Below, one piece after another: positions 1 to 5,710 of a DNA stretch of 7,756 nucleotides. The position numbers and the translations under genes are program-made. Below the pieces are notes generated by a model, which was not told the origin of the DNA, made no database searches, and was given only the letters and a program-made list of their open reading frames with translations. The stretch's first letter is position 1. Each line of letters starts with the position of its first letter. Source of the DNA: Chloroflexota bacterium (lineage in GTDB: Bacteria; Chloroflexota; Anaerolineae; Anaerolineales; DRMV01); contig JAADFA010000060.1 in NCBI GenBank assembly GCA_013153135.1, positions 1 through 7,756 on the forward strand, in the 5' to 3' direction.

Positions 1-2
1 TG

Positions 3-152
3 CAGGTCGAATTCGGGCTGAAACTGCACGCGGAGGTCGGCGCGGTCCTGGCCGCGTCCGCCACCGAGGCCCACTACCGCGTCACCCTGCATTGGAAACG
101 CGCGCGAGGCAAAGTTGATGCCCATAAGCCCGAGGATGCGGATCTACAGTAG
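3..152 (+). CDS. Trypsin-co-occurring domain 1 (Trypco1-like, CU044_2847-type) protein, C-terminal fragment
   Basis: This is the last 49 codons of a gene that begins left of the window; it ends at TAG 150-152. The fragment opens with VEFGLKLHAEVGAVLAASAT and continues to VTLHWKR. That closely matches the C-terminal half of the Trypco1 family, where a VEFGVKLSAEAGAVI-type strand-helix unit is followed by a final strand ending in TWKR. The last 16 residues are a charged, probably disordered tail. Family members are small proteins, often encoded beside trypsin-like proteases or other effector genes in predicted bacterial conflict or signalling loci; their biochemical role is not established. It is the only plus-strand gene here and is convergent with the minus-strand block. 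Family recognition is from memory of the motif, and the N-terminus and partner genes cannot be seen. Confidence 0.72.
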   Translation, partial: QVEFGLKLHAEVGAVLAASATEAHYRVTLHWKRARGKVDAHKPEDADLQ

Positions 153-228
153 CCTGAACACGTTCTCAATCCACGTTAGCCGTATTATCTCGGGGCCGTG
201 ACCAATGGTGAGCCAAACAGGGAGGGGG

Positions 229-891
229 CTAGCTCGGTGGTTGCAACAACCCACGCCACGCGAGGAGCAGGGCCAACGTCACCCCCGCGAGCGCGGCCCA
301 GGCCAAGGGCTCGGGGCCCCGCGCGGGCGCGGCGTGAGCCGCCACCGCCGTAGGTGGAAGCGGCCATGGGGTCACGGTCGGGGTCGCGGTCGCGAGCAAG
401 GCAACAGCCGCGCGGGCCGTCGCCACCGGTGTGGGCGTCGGCTCGGGTGTGCTCCAGTTGCGCACTTGTACGGGAACCACGTGTTGCAATACCTGGCCGT
501 TGCGCAACCGCACGACCAAACGTAGCCAATATGTGCCATCAGCCACGGTGGTCGTATCCCATGTATATAAAGGGCCGGTATCAACTTGGGGTTGAGTCCA
601 TAGGGCCAGGAGGAACCAAGCCGCGGGCGCGCCTGGACCATAGCCGAGTTCCAGGCGTGCATCCAAAAAGCCCGGGGCCGCGGTACGGCCGTGGATGGTC
701 ACGCGGCCTTGCAATACCGCGCCCCGGGCCGGCGCTACGATACCCACGGGGCTGACGCTTGCGGTCGAGCTCACGCGCGTAGCTGTCCCATCAGGGGTAA
801 CGGTTGGCGTCGCGAGGGTCTGCGGCCACGCCGCGGCCAATCCCACCAGCCACACTCCGAGCCATAGCCAGCCCGCGCGTAGCCAGCGCAT
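229..891 (-). CDS. Secreted, membrane-anchored Ig-like domain protein with Thr/Pro linker
   Basis: A 220-residue protein probably anchored on the outer face of the membrane; its function is unknown. Residues 1-22 form a signal peptide or N-terminal anchor (basic MRWLR, then a Trp/Leu-rich core). Residues 48-146 look like one Ig/Fn3-like beta-sandwich: IVAPARGAVLQGRVTIHG near the start, WDTTTVADGTYWLRL near the end. A Thr/Pro/Ala linker follows (about 148-190), then a membrane helix at about 195-213 and a short tail, RGLLQPPS. The start is ATG 889-891, served by TAAGGAG at 897-903 with a 5-base spacer. A GTG at 895-897 lies inside that ribosome site and is less likely. The P-II-like gene's TGA (894-896) ends 2 bases before the ATG, so translation is probably coupled. 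Such proteins are common in Chloroflexota, and it is the last gene of the antiporter operon. It might be a ligand-binding or structural surface protein; no enzymatic motif is visible. Confidence 0.8.
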   Translation of the reverse strand: MRWLRAGWLWLGVWLVGLAAAWPQTLATPTVTPDGTATRVSSTASVSPVGIVAPARGAVLQGRVTIHGRTAAPGFLDARLELGYGPGAPAAWFLLALWTQPQVDTGPLYTWDTTTVADGTYWLRLVVRLRNGQVLQHVVPVQVRNWSTPEPTPTPVATARAAVALLATATPTVTPWPLPPTAVAAHAAPARGPEPLAWAALAGVTLALLLAWRGLLQPPS

Positions 892-893
892 CG

Positions 894-1253
894 TCACTCC
901 TTAGGCCAGACCTTCTTGAGCCCGCGTGCCTTAAGCACAGGCAAGACGAACAAAATCCCTGTATGAGGTTTGCTGAAATCCCCCACAATTTGCTCCGTTG
1001 CGTCCAAGATAGCATCCACCGTAGCCTCATCCTCGACCACCGTAAACAAGGTACGGTGCCGATATTCGTGCCGCGAGAGCAACGTTTGCAACGAGGGCAG
1101 CAGCCCCATATCGTCCCGTAGGGCCTGGGCGTGGCGATACAAGCCTGAACTTTCGAGCATCGTTGCGCCGCCAGCGCCGGCGGCCTGCCAGGCGTCCAAC
1201 ACAGCTTCGCATTTTTCCACGTTGTCCAGAACCAGCACCACCAAATAGGCCAT
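894..1253 (-). CDS. P-II-like (nitrogen regulator-related) signalling protein
   Basis: A 119-residue protein with the P-II fold pattern. Strand 1 is YLVVLVLDNVEKCEAVLDAW (residues 3-22), followed by AGAGGATMLESSGLYRH, which parallels the segment entering the T-loop of P-II proteins. The last core strand is HTGILFVLPV (97-106), matching the GKIFVLPV signature. The canonical GDGK of the nucleotide-binding B-loop is replaced by GDFSKPHTG, so ATP/ADP binding may differ from GlnB/GlnK. P-II-like proteins bind small effectors and control transporters or enzymes by contact. The gene starts 27 bases after the antiporter stop, so the antiporter is the obvious candidate target (inference). The start is ATG 1251-1253, preceded by GAGGAGG at 1263-1269 with a 9-base spacer. 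An in-frame TTG at 1271 would put the ribosome site inside the gene and is rejected. The TGA is nearly joined to the next gene. Confidence 0.82.
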   Translation of the reverse strand: MAYLVVLVLDNVEKCEAVLDAWQAAGAGGATMLESSGLYRHAQALRDDMGLLPSLQTLLSRHEYRHRTLFTVVEDEATVDAILDATEQIVGDFSKPHTGILFVLPVLKARGLKKVWPKE

Positions 1254-1280
1254 GATTGTGTTCCTCCTCAAGGTGCGGCG

Positions 1281-2495
1281 TCAAGGGGTTGTCTTGCCCT
1301 TGCCCGCAGGATAGAGGGCCCGCAACGCGGGCGGTGTAACCAAGGTAGTCACCAGCACCATGAGGACCACCCCTGCAAAAATCTGCTCCGTAACCAAATT
1401 GAGCTGCATCCCCAAAGACGCGGCGATCAAGCCAACCTCACCGCGTGAGGTCATGCCCGTGCCCAAGCGAAGGGCATCGAGCCAGGAGAAGCCTCCCAAA
1501 CGTCCCCCGAGCCCGCTGCCGAGCACTTTGGACACAATGGCGACAATCACCATGACCACGACGATCAAACCGCCGCCGCCATGCAGAGCGGCCCGCACAT
1601 CGGTCTGGAAGCCGATGTTGACAAAGAAGAGGGGGACCAGCCAGGCATACGCGATGGTATGCACGCCGTGCATCACCTTGTTGCGCCAGGGCGTCGCGCC
1701 GAAGAGCAGCCCCGCGAGGAACGCGCCCGTGATGGCTGCGACCCCGCCTAAGGCCTCGGCCGCCCACGCGAAGAACAGCATCATCACCACAGCCAGGGAG
1801 AGCACCCCCTCGCTGATGGGTTGCCGTTCCACCCAACGGGCCACCCGGGGCAGCACCAACCGACCCGCGGTGTAAAACACGGCGAAGTACGCGATCATGC
1901 GCACCAGGATCCACAGCATCGCGATGGGACCGGAGCCCTCGCCCCCGACCACGGCCAGGAAGAACGAGAGCAGCAAGATAACCAGCACGTCATCCACCAC
2001 CGCGGCTCCCAGCAGCGCCAGGCCTACTGGCGTACGCAGCACGCCCAGCTCCATCAGCGTCTGAGCCGAAATGCTCACGCTGGTCGCGGCCATGACCAGA
2101 CCGATGAACAGCGCGCCTTCCGTACTTTGCCCAAGGGGCTTGAACGCGAGCCACGCGAGCAACACTGGCGTTATCACGCCGAGCACACCAGCCCATATCG
2201 CGGGTTTACCCGCGCGCAAGAGGGCGCCCAATTCAACCTCCAGGCCTGCAACAAACATGAGAAAGATCACGCCAAGGAAGGCTAAATGCTCGAGGACCAG
2301 GGCCAATTCATGATGTTCCGCGAACACGGGCCAGGAGAGCATATCGAGCAAGGATGGGCCCAGCAGCAGGCCCACCAGCAGCTCGCCCAGCACCGCGGGT
2401 TGCCGCAACCGAACGCTCACATACCCGCCGAGTTTGGCGGCCGCGATGACAAAAGCCAACGATAATGCAAATGCCAACGTCTGATGCAGGTCCAT
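1281..2495 (-). CDS. CPA2-family cation/proton antiporter (NapA/KefB-like)
   Basis: A 404-residue integral membrane protein, about the length of the transport domain alone, with roughly 12-13 hydrophobic segments and no C-terminal TrkA-N/RCK domain. Family hallmarks are visible: QPAVLGELLVGLLLGPSLL (32-50); LFMFVAGLEVEL-type segment (about 79-89); VVDDVLVILLLS (166-177) with the paired Asp168-Asp169 typical of electrogenic NapA-like members; GAFLAGLLFG (257-266); a Lys at 323 in VSKVLGSGLG, aligning with the conserved TM10 Lys; and GMTSRGEVGLI (347-357). It should exchange Na+ (or K+) for H+ across the cytoplasmic membrane, serving pH and ion balance. The ion specificity cannot be read from sequence. 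The start is ATG 2493-2495; an AGGGAG lies only 2 bases upstream, a short spacer, but the next Met is residue 53. A P-II-like gene follows. With no RCK domain, that protein could be its regulator (inference). Confidence 0.93.
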   Translation of the reverse strand: MDLHQTLAFALSLAFVIAAAKLGGYVSVRLRQPAVLGELLVGLLLGPSLLDMLSWPVFAEHHELALVLEHLAFLGVIFLMFVAGLEVELGALLRAGKPAIWAGVLGVITPVLLAWLAFKPLGQSTEGALFIGLVMAATSVSISAQTLMELGVLRTPVGLALLGAAVVDDVLVILLLSFFLAVVGGEGSGPIAMLWILVRMIAYFAVFYTAGRLVLPRVARWVERQPISEGVLSLAVVMMLFFAWAAEALGGVAAITGAFLAGLLFGATPWRNKVMHGVHTIAYAWLVPLFFVNIGFQTDVRAALHGGGGLIVVVMVIVAIVSKVLGSGLGGRLGGFSWLDALRLGTGMTSRGEVGLIAASLGMQLNLVTEQIFAGVVLMVLVTTLVTPPALRALYPAGKGKTTP

Positions 2496-2547
2496 AACTC
2501 CCTAGTGCCTCGCCGCGCCCACGGGCGCGAAGATGGCCCCGAAGGGC
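2496..2547 (-). promoter_or_regulatory. Hairpin-rich 5' leader of the antiporter operon
   Basis: The predicted leader of the antiporter mRNA holds two back-to-back perfect hairpins (minus strand). The first is GCCC-TTCG-GGGC at 2536-2547, a four-pair stem capped by the very stable UUCG tetraloop and sitting right at the expected mRNA 5' end. The second is CGCGCC-CGTG-GGCGCG at 2514-2529, six G-C pairs. Neither is followed by a U-run, so they are not intrinsic terminators. They could protect the 5' end from decay or modulate initiation. This role is inference; the inverted repeats are directly visible. Confidence 0.45.
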
Positions 2548-2553
2548 AGGCTC

Positions 2554-2562
2554 AGTATAGCA
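2554..2562 (-). promoter_or_regulatory. Candidate extended -10 promoter for the antiporter operon
   Basis: The minus strand reads TGCTATACT: a TG-N extended element and a -10 box TATACT (one mismatch from TATAAT) at 2554-2559. No good -35 box lies 15-19 bases upstream, which fits an extended -10 promoter. Transcription would start near 2547, leaving a leader of about 50 bases. It lies in the 141-base gap after acpS, which is AT-richer than its surroundings. Predicted from sequence alone. Confidence 0.5.
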
Positions 2563-2636
2563 TGAAATGAGCCTACTGAAGCCATGAGATTCACACCAGA
2601 TTTGGACGTTGTCCCATCAGTTTGTGGGCATATTCA

Positions 2637-3068
2637 TCAATCATGATCAAGATCGCGCGATATTGAGGCAAAAGTTTCCGTTGTGGTATTCGAGGTCACC
2701 AACCCCCAGCCGATCACCACCGCGCCGGCGCACTGGTCTGTATGCGTCAGGCTGATGGACCAAGCGAACAATCCCAGGGCCCGTGCGCGCGCGGCCGCGC
2801 GGCCAGAAAGGTGCACTTGGGGGGCGCCGTGGGGCCCGGTGCGCACCTCAATTTCCAGCCATCCGACGGCGCCGAGGCCCGTACCCAGGGCCTTGGCCAC
2901 GGCCTCTTTCGCGGCGAAACGTGCGGCCAAACGTTCCGCCCGACCCTGGGCCACCGCGCGCTCGTGGGGGGTGAACAGACGCGTCAACGCGCGCCCACCA
3001 CGGCGGGTCAAGAACGCGCGAAAACGGGGGACGTCGACCAAATCAAAGCCGATCCGGAGCGTGATCAT
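2637..3068 (-). CDS. acpS: Holo-[acyl-carrier-protein] synthase
   Basis: AcpS moves the 4'-phosphopantetheine arm of coenzyme A onto a serine of apo-acyl carrier protein, activating it for fatty acid synthesis in the cytoplasm. The 143-residue product carries the family motifs in order: IGFDLVDVPRF (6-16) with Mg-binding Asp9; LFTPHERA (31-38); RFAAKEAVAKALGTG (50-64) with the second metal ligand Glu55; WLEIEV (70-75); the G-x-P-x-V-x-L-x-G type segment (81-89); and SLTHTDQCAGAVVI (106-119). The start is ATG 3066-3068. There is no clear ribosome site before it, and the gene overlaps the acetyltransferase gene by 26 bases, so translation is probably coupled. A start further in would remove Asp9. 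The protein runs about 20 residues past the usual core, ending in a Thr/Ser-rich, acidic tail. It is the last gene of the XRE-TPR-GNAT-AcpS run. Confidence 0.95.
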   Translation of the reverse strand: MITLRIGFDLVDVPRFRAFLTRRGGRALTRLFTPHERAVAQGRAERLAARFAAKEAVAKALGTGLGAVGWLEIEVRTGPHGAPQVHLSGRAAARARALGLFAWSISLTHTDQCAGAVVIGWGLVTSNTTTETFASISRDLDHD

Positions 3069-3984
3069 GGGTAGACGTGGGCGTTATGGCCGCGTGCAGC
3101 GCGTGGGTTTCCAGGGGTTGCTCATCCAAACGACGCAACCATACGGGTACCGCGGTATGCTCTTGAAAGCCCAACTGCTGATATAAACGTAAAGCTGGTT
3201 GGTTTTCCATTTGCGTATTGACAGTAACCCAACCCGCGGAACCCCGACGCACTGCGCGCAGCCCTGCGACGACCAGGGCGCGCGCGAGGCCTTGGCGCTG
3301 CCATTGAGGATGGACGGCCAAACGAGCCAAATGCGCGCCCTGGGGGCTGGGGGTGAAAATCGCATAGCCCGCGACGCGTGCGGTCGTAGTCTCTTCGACC
3401 ACCAACGCGAGCCACGCGCCGCGGAACGCGTGCTGCAAAAGGTCAAACCGCAACCGCCACAAAGGTGGGAAAGCGGCCCGATCGACCTCATACACCGCGG
3501 GCAGGTCCGTGCGCTTCATGGGGCGCAGCATAAAACCCGAGGGCACCGGGGCTTCGGGCAACGACGCACCAGACCAATACAAAAACCGCAACATTACTTG
3601 GCGATGGAAACCCTGGCGGCGCAACCAACGGTCCACCCAAGGTCGACCACCCAGTGCCGCGACCCAACGCACCCCTGTTCCCGCGAGGTCAGGCACGTTT
3701 GCTCGCCACAGCAAGCGCCACGCCAGATCCTCGGGCACATCATCCCGCGCGGCGAAAAAGCGTAACCAGGCTAACACATCGTTCTCCGGCCGCACGACCA
3801 ACGCGGCCACCAGCCGGGTTTCCACCGTCATGGCCCAGCCTCCGCGCGCGGCCAACCAGTCCTGTAACGAAGTCCAACCGGGGTAGTAATACGTGCGCGG
3901 GTGACCGTAGACAAATTGCAACAGCAGGTCGCGGTCCTGAGGGATAAGGGGGCGCAGGCGCAAGGCCGAACGTGCCAAGTCCAT
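3043..3984 (-). CDS. GNAT family N-acetyltransferase (tandem, N-terminal half degenerate)
   Basis: A 313-residue cytoplasmic protein. The C-terminal half (about 149-285) is a typical GNAT domain: FMLRPMKRTDLPAVYEVD at its start, LARLAVHPQWQRQGLARALV (219-238) with the acetyl-CoA pyrophosphate-binding Q229-x-x-G232-x-A234 signature, and NQPALRLYQQLGFQ (261-274). It should transfer an acetyl group from acetyl-CoA to an amine; the substrate is unknown. The N-terminal half (about 8-136) has the same rough shape, including a WLRRQGFHRQVMLRFLYW end strand, but lacks a QxxGxG/A loop, so it looks like a degenerate GNAT repeat (inference). The start is ATG 3982-3984 with AGGAGG 5 bases upstream. The ribosome site lies among short complementary repeats (3989-4011). 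The gene follows the TPR gene by 41 bases and its 3' end overlaps acpS by 26 bases. The neighbourhood does not reveal the substrate. Confidence 0.88.
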   Translation of the reverse strand: MDLARSALRLRPLIPQDRDLLLQFVYGHPRTYYYPGWTSLQDWLAARGGWAMTVETRLVAALVVRPENDVLAWLRFFAARDDVPEDLAWRLLWRANVPDLAGTGVRWVAALGGRPWVDRWLRRQGFHRQVMLRFLYWSGASLPEAPVPSGFMLRPMKRTDLPAVYEVDRAAFPPLWRLRFDLLQHAFRGAWLALVVEETTTARVAGYAIFTPSPQGAHLARLAVHPQWQRQGLARALVVAGLRAVRRGSAGWVTVNTQMENQPALRLYQQLGFQEHTAVPVWLRRLDEQPLETHALHAAITPTSTHDHAPDRL

Positions 3985-4025
3985 GAGGGCCTCCTGAGGC
4001 TCCCACGCCTCGGGGGCAGCGCGGC

Positions 4026-4553
4026 TTACGAGCCCAAGAATCGGAAAGGCCAGCGCAAGAGCGCGCGCAAGCGACGGTGCAGCCCTTTCGGCGACGCGGC
4101 TAAGCCTTGGTCCATCGTAACCAAGGCTTCAAGAGGCCGCTTTTGGTTCAGCTGCAACCGAGAGAGCGCCTGGGCCACGTACGCGACAGCCTCGCCCTCA
4201 CCTGCGGCCTCAAGGCGCTTCCAGGCACGGCGGTAGGCTTCCATAGCCTCATCCACCCGGCCCAGGGCTTCGAGCGCGCTGCCGATATTGCCCCAGGCCA
4301 AACCCTCACGACGCAGGTCTTGGTGCTGCGCGAAGAACGCGGGCAAGGGCTCGAGCAGGGCCAATGCGTCGGCCGGGCGTTCGGCCTGGAGTAATGCAAC
4401 AGCCTGGTTACTACGCATCTCCGCAGCCAATAGGGCTTGGCCAGCCGCGTCATAAGCCTCAGCCGCGCGTGCGTACAAAGCTGCAGCCTGATCGTACTTT
4501 CCGCGGCGGAAGGCACGCGCGGCCTGATCGGCCAAGGTCTTTGGATCGTCCAT
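4026..4553 (-). CDS. Small TPR-repeat protein
   Basis: A 175-residue, Ala/Leu-rich all-helical protein made of about three to four tetratricopeptide repeats. Clear units are ARAFRRGKYDQAAALYARAA (12-31), SNQAVALLQAERPADALALL (48-67), WGNIGSALEALGRVDEAMEA (87-106) and AQALSRLQLNQKRPLEALVT (127-146). The C-terminus is basic and aromatic (HRRLRALLRWPFRFLGS). There is no signal peptide, so it is probably a cytoplasmic scaffold or adaptor. The start is ATG 4551-4553 with GGAG 7 bases upstream. A longer in-frame reading up to 4745 would run through the XRE gene and is rejected. It lies 17 bases after the XRE stop, so the two are almost certainly co-transcribed. It may be the regulator's partner or a target; no enzymatic motif is seen and no specific function can be given. 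Confidence 0.85.
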   Translation of the reverse strand: MDDPKTLADQAARAFRRGKYDQAAALYARAAEAYDAAGQALLAAEMRSNQAVALLQAERPADALALLEPLPAFFAQHQDLRREGLAWGNIGSALEALGRVDEAMEAYRRAWKRLEAAGEGEAVAYVAQALSRLQLNQKRPLEALVTMDQGLAASPKGLHRRLRALLRWPFRFLGS

Positions 4554-4570
4554 GGAGATACTCCAATCGC

Positions 4571-5260
4571 TTAGAAGGTAATATCCAACAGCACTTCCGC
4601 CAGGGTACGCAGCCGATCCACGGGCAATTGGCTGAGCTTGCGCGCGACCTCCAAGTAGGGCACGTGGGTAGGCTTGGAGACGAACTCGCGCAGCTCGGGA
4701 GGGAGTTCCAAAAAGCCCCGAATCTGCTCTTGCTGGCGCAGCCATTCGCCGATGGGTGGCGGCGCGTCCGTGAAATCAGCCAAGCGCAAGCCCAACGCAT
4801 CGGCCAAGGCCTCGAGCTCGACCACAGGGATAGGCCGTTCGCCTTGCTCATACGCACGCAACCGGCTCACAGGGATGTGAGCCCGACGGGCCAGATCTCG
4901 AAGGCTCAAGCCTTGGGCTTCACGCGCGGATCGCAACCGTTCCGCGATGCGGCGATGGTGCTCCTGGAGTAAAGATTCCAGCGGGAGCTGGACGATGGTC
5001 GGGATGTCGTCCGAGAGGATCTCGCGACTCCAGAAATGCTCCAACGGAACCTGGAGATAATAGGCCAACGCCGCGAGTTCGGGCAAGGAAGGAACCTTGC
5101 GCCCTTCCTCATACGCGCGCAGGGTAGACGGCGAGATACGCAGCGCTTCGGCCGTTTCTTTCAGGCTGCGCCCTGCAGCCAAGCGCGCGTCGCGCATCAA
5201 GATGCCCAGCCGTTTCGCGCGCAAAAGGAACCGTTTTCGATAGGAATTTGAAGAAGCCAT
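4571..5260 (-). CDS. XRE-family transcriptional regulator with two HTH domains
   Basis: A 229-residue DNA-binding protein with two Cro/C1-type helix-turn-helix domains. HTH1 spans about 17-75 (LMRDARLAAGRSLKETAEAL, then STLRAYEEGRKVPSLPELAA). HTH2 spans about 105-162 (LRSAREAQGLSLRDLARRAH, then SRLRAYEQGERPIPVVELEA). The two share the LRAYE-x-G-x-R/K-x-P core, so they look like an internal duplication. A C-terminal helical part (170-229) with LELPPELREFV and LPVDRLRTLAEVLL resembles tails of other regulators and may dimerise (inference). I chose ATG 5258-5260, with GGAG at 5271-5274 (10-base spacer). An in-frame ATG at 5285-5287 adds 9 residues, has no ribosome site, and would suit a leaderless mRNA from the promoter at 5297-5305. 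It is first in the XRE-TPR-GNAT-AcpS run and may regulate itself through the inverted repeats upstream. Confidence 0.88.
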   Translation of the reverse strand: MASSNSYRKRFLLRAKRLGILMRDARLAAGRSLKETAEALRISPSTLRAYEEGRKVPSLPELAALAYYLQVPLEHFWSREILSDDIPTIVQLPLESLLQEHHRRIAERLRSAREAQGLSLRDLARRAHIPVSRLRAYEQGERPIPVVELEALADALGLRLADFTDAPPPIGEWLRQQEQIRGFLELPPELREFVSKPTHVPYLEVARKLSQLPVDRLRTLAEVLLDITF

Positions 5261-5296
5261 GTACCCTTTGCTCCGGCCAGAGTCCATCTGGGGGTT

Positions 5297-5305
5297 ATTC
5301 TACCA
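5297..5305 (-). promoter_or_regulatory. Candidate extended -10 promoter for the XRE operon
   Basis: The minus strand reads TGGTAGAAT: an extended TG-N element and a -10 box TAGAAT (one mismatch) at 5297-5302. A possible alternative pairs TTGAAG (5326-5331) with TATGGT (5302-5307) over an 18-base spacer. Transcription would begin at about 5288-5291, just before the ATG at 5287 and about 30 bases before the ATG at 5260. The element lies in the short gap after the Rieske gene, marking a likely operon boundary. Sequence prediction only. Confidence 0.45.
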
Positions 5306-5314
5306 TAAGACTCG

Positions 5315-5333
5315 GGCCGGTTGGCCTTCAACC
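5315..5333. repeat. Overlapping short inverted repeats upstream of the XRE gene (possible operator)
   Basis: Two perfect inverted repeats overlap here: GGCC-GGTT-GGCC (5315-5326) and GGTTG-GCCTT-CAACC (5319-5333). They span the Rieske stop codon and lie just upstream of the extended -10 element of the XRE gene. XRE regulators usually bind short palindromes near their own promoter, so this is a candidate autoregulatory operator. It could also be chance in GC-rich DNA, or an RNA hairpin at the Rieske 3' end. There is no U-run, so it is not an intrinsic terminator. Confidence 0.3.
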
Positions 5334-5678
5334 CGCGGGCAAGCCGATGGCAATACGCCCATCCCGCACCCGGACGGGGAAGGTGAGCAACGGCTCCGTC
5401 GCGGGCGGGGAGACCACCGCGCCGGTGCGCACGTCGAAACGCGCGCCATGATAGGGACATGTGAGGATGTAATCCTCTAGCTCGCCTTCGCCCAGGGGCA
5501 GATCTTCGTGCGTACACCGGTCTTCCAATACGAAGATCTGCCCGTCGATGTTGATCGCGACCACATCCCACTCGTCCACCGTGAGCAGCAGCCGCGCGCC
5601 TGGTGGCACCTCGTCAACGCTTGCGATGTCTACATAATGACAATGAGGTTCAATGCAAGCAGGACGCAACAAAGCCAT
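5328..5678 (-). CDS. Rieske-type [2Fe-2S] ferredoxin
   Basis: A 116-residue soluble protein that is essentially one Rieske domain. The cluster ligands are all present: Cys55 and His57 in RCTHEDLPLGEG, and Cys74 and His77 in TCPYHGARFD. The spacing and the GARFD end match the small ferredoxins that carry electrons to oxygenases or reductases, and also the NirD-like small subunits. There is no signal peptide or membrane anchor, so it is cytoplasmic and not a cytochrome bc subunit. The N-terminus has extra Cys/His residues (ACIEPHCHY, 7-15) whose role is unknown. The start is ATG 5676-5678 with TAGGAG 4 bases upstream; longer in-frame reading to 5786 would overlap the SufU gene. It follows sufU by 32 bases, and the shared operon suggests the scaffold helps supply its cluster or that both serve redox/Fe-S upkeep (inference). 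No oxygenase partner is visible. Confidence 0.92.
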   Translation of the reverse strand: MALLRPACIEPHCHYVDIASVDEVPPGARLLLTVDEWDVVAINIDGQIFVLEDRCTHEDLPLGEGELEDYILTCPYHGARFDVRTGAVVSPPATEPLLTFPVRVRDGRIAIGLPAG

Positions 5679-5710
5679 GGTGCTCCTAGGTTCTTGCAAG
5701 ATGGCGCGGC

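Noticed and set aside
153..228. Terminator between the convergent genes
   Set aside because: Only ACC-AAT-GGT (three pairs) near 204-212 and scattered GC runs are seen, with no stable stem plus U-run on either strand.
1360..1875. 171-codon plus-strand open frame inside the antiporter gene
   Set aside because: It is the antisense shadow of a clear membrane-transporter gene. Its product is rich in Thr, Pro, Ser and Lys with no recognisable domain.
2514..2547. GC-rich hairpins as an intrinsic terminator for acpS
   Set aside because: No U-run follows either stem on the minus strand, and they lie downstream of a good -10 element, so a leader role fits better.
4026..4745. Longer reading of the TPR gene starting at 4745 (239 residues)
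   Set aside because: The extra N-terminus is a shadow of the XRE gene's 3' end, with no ribosome site and unnatural composition. ATG 4553 has GGAG at a good distance.
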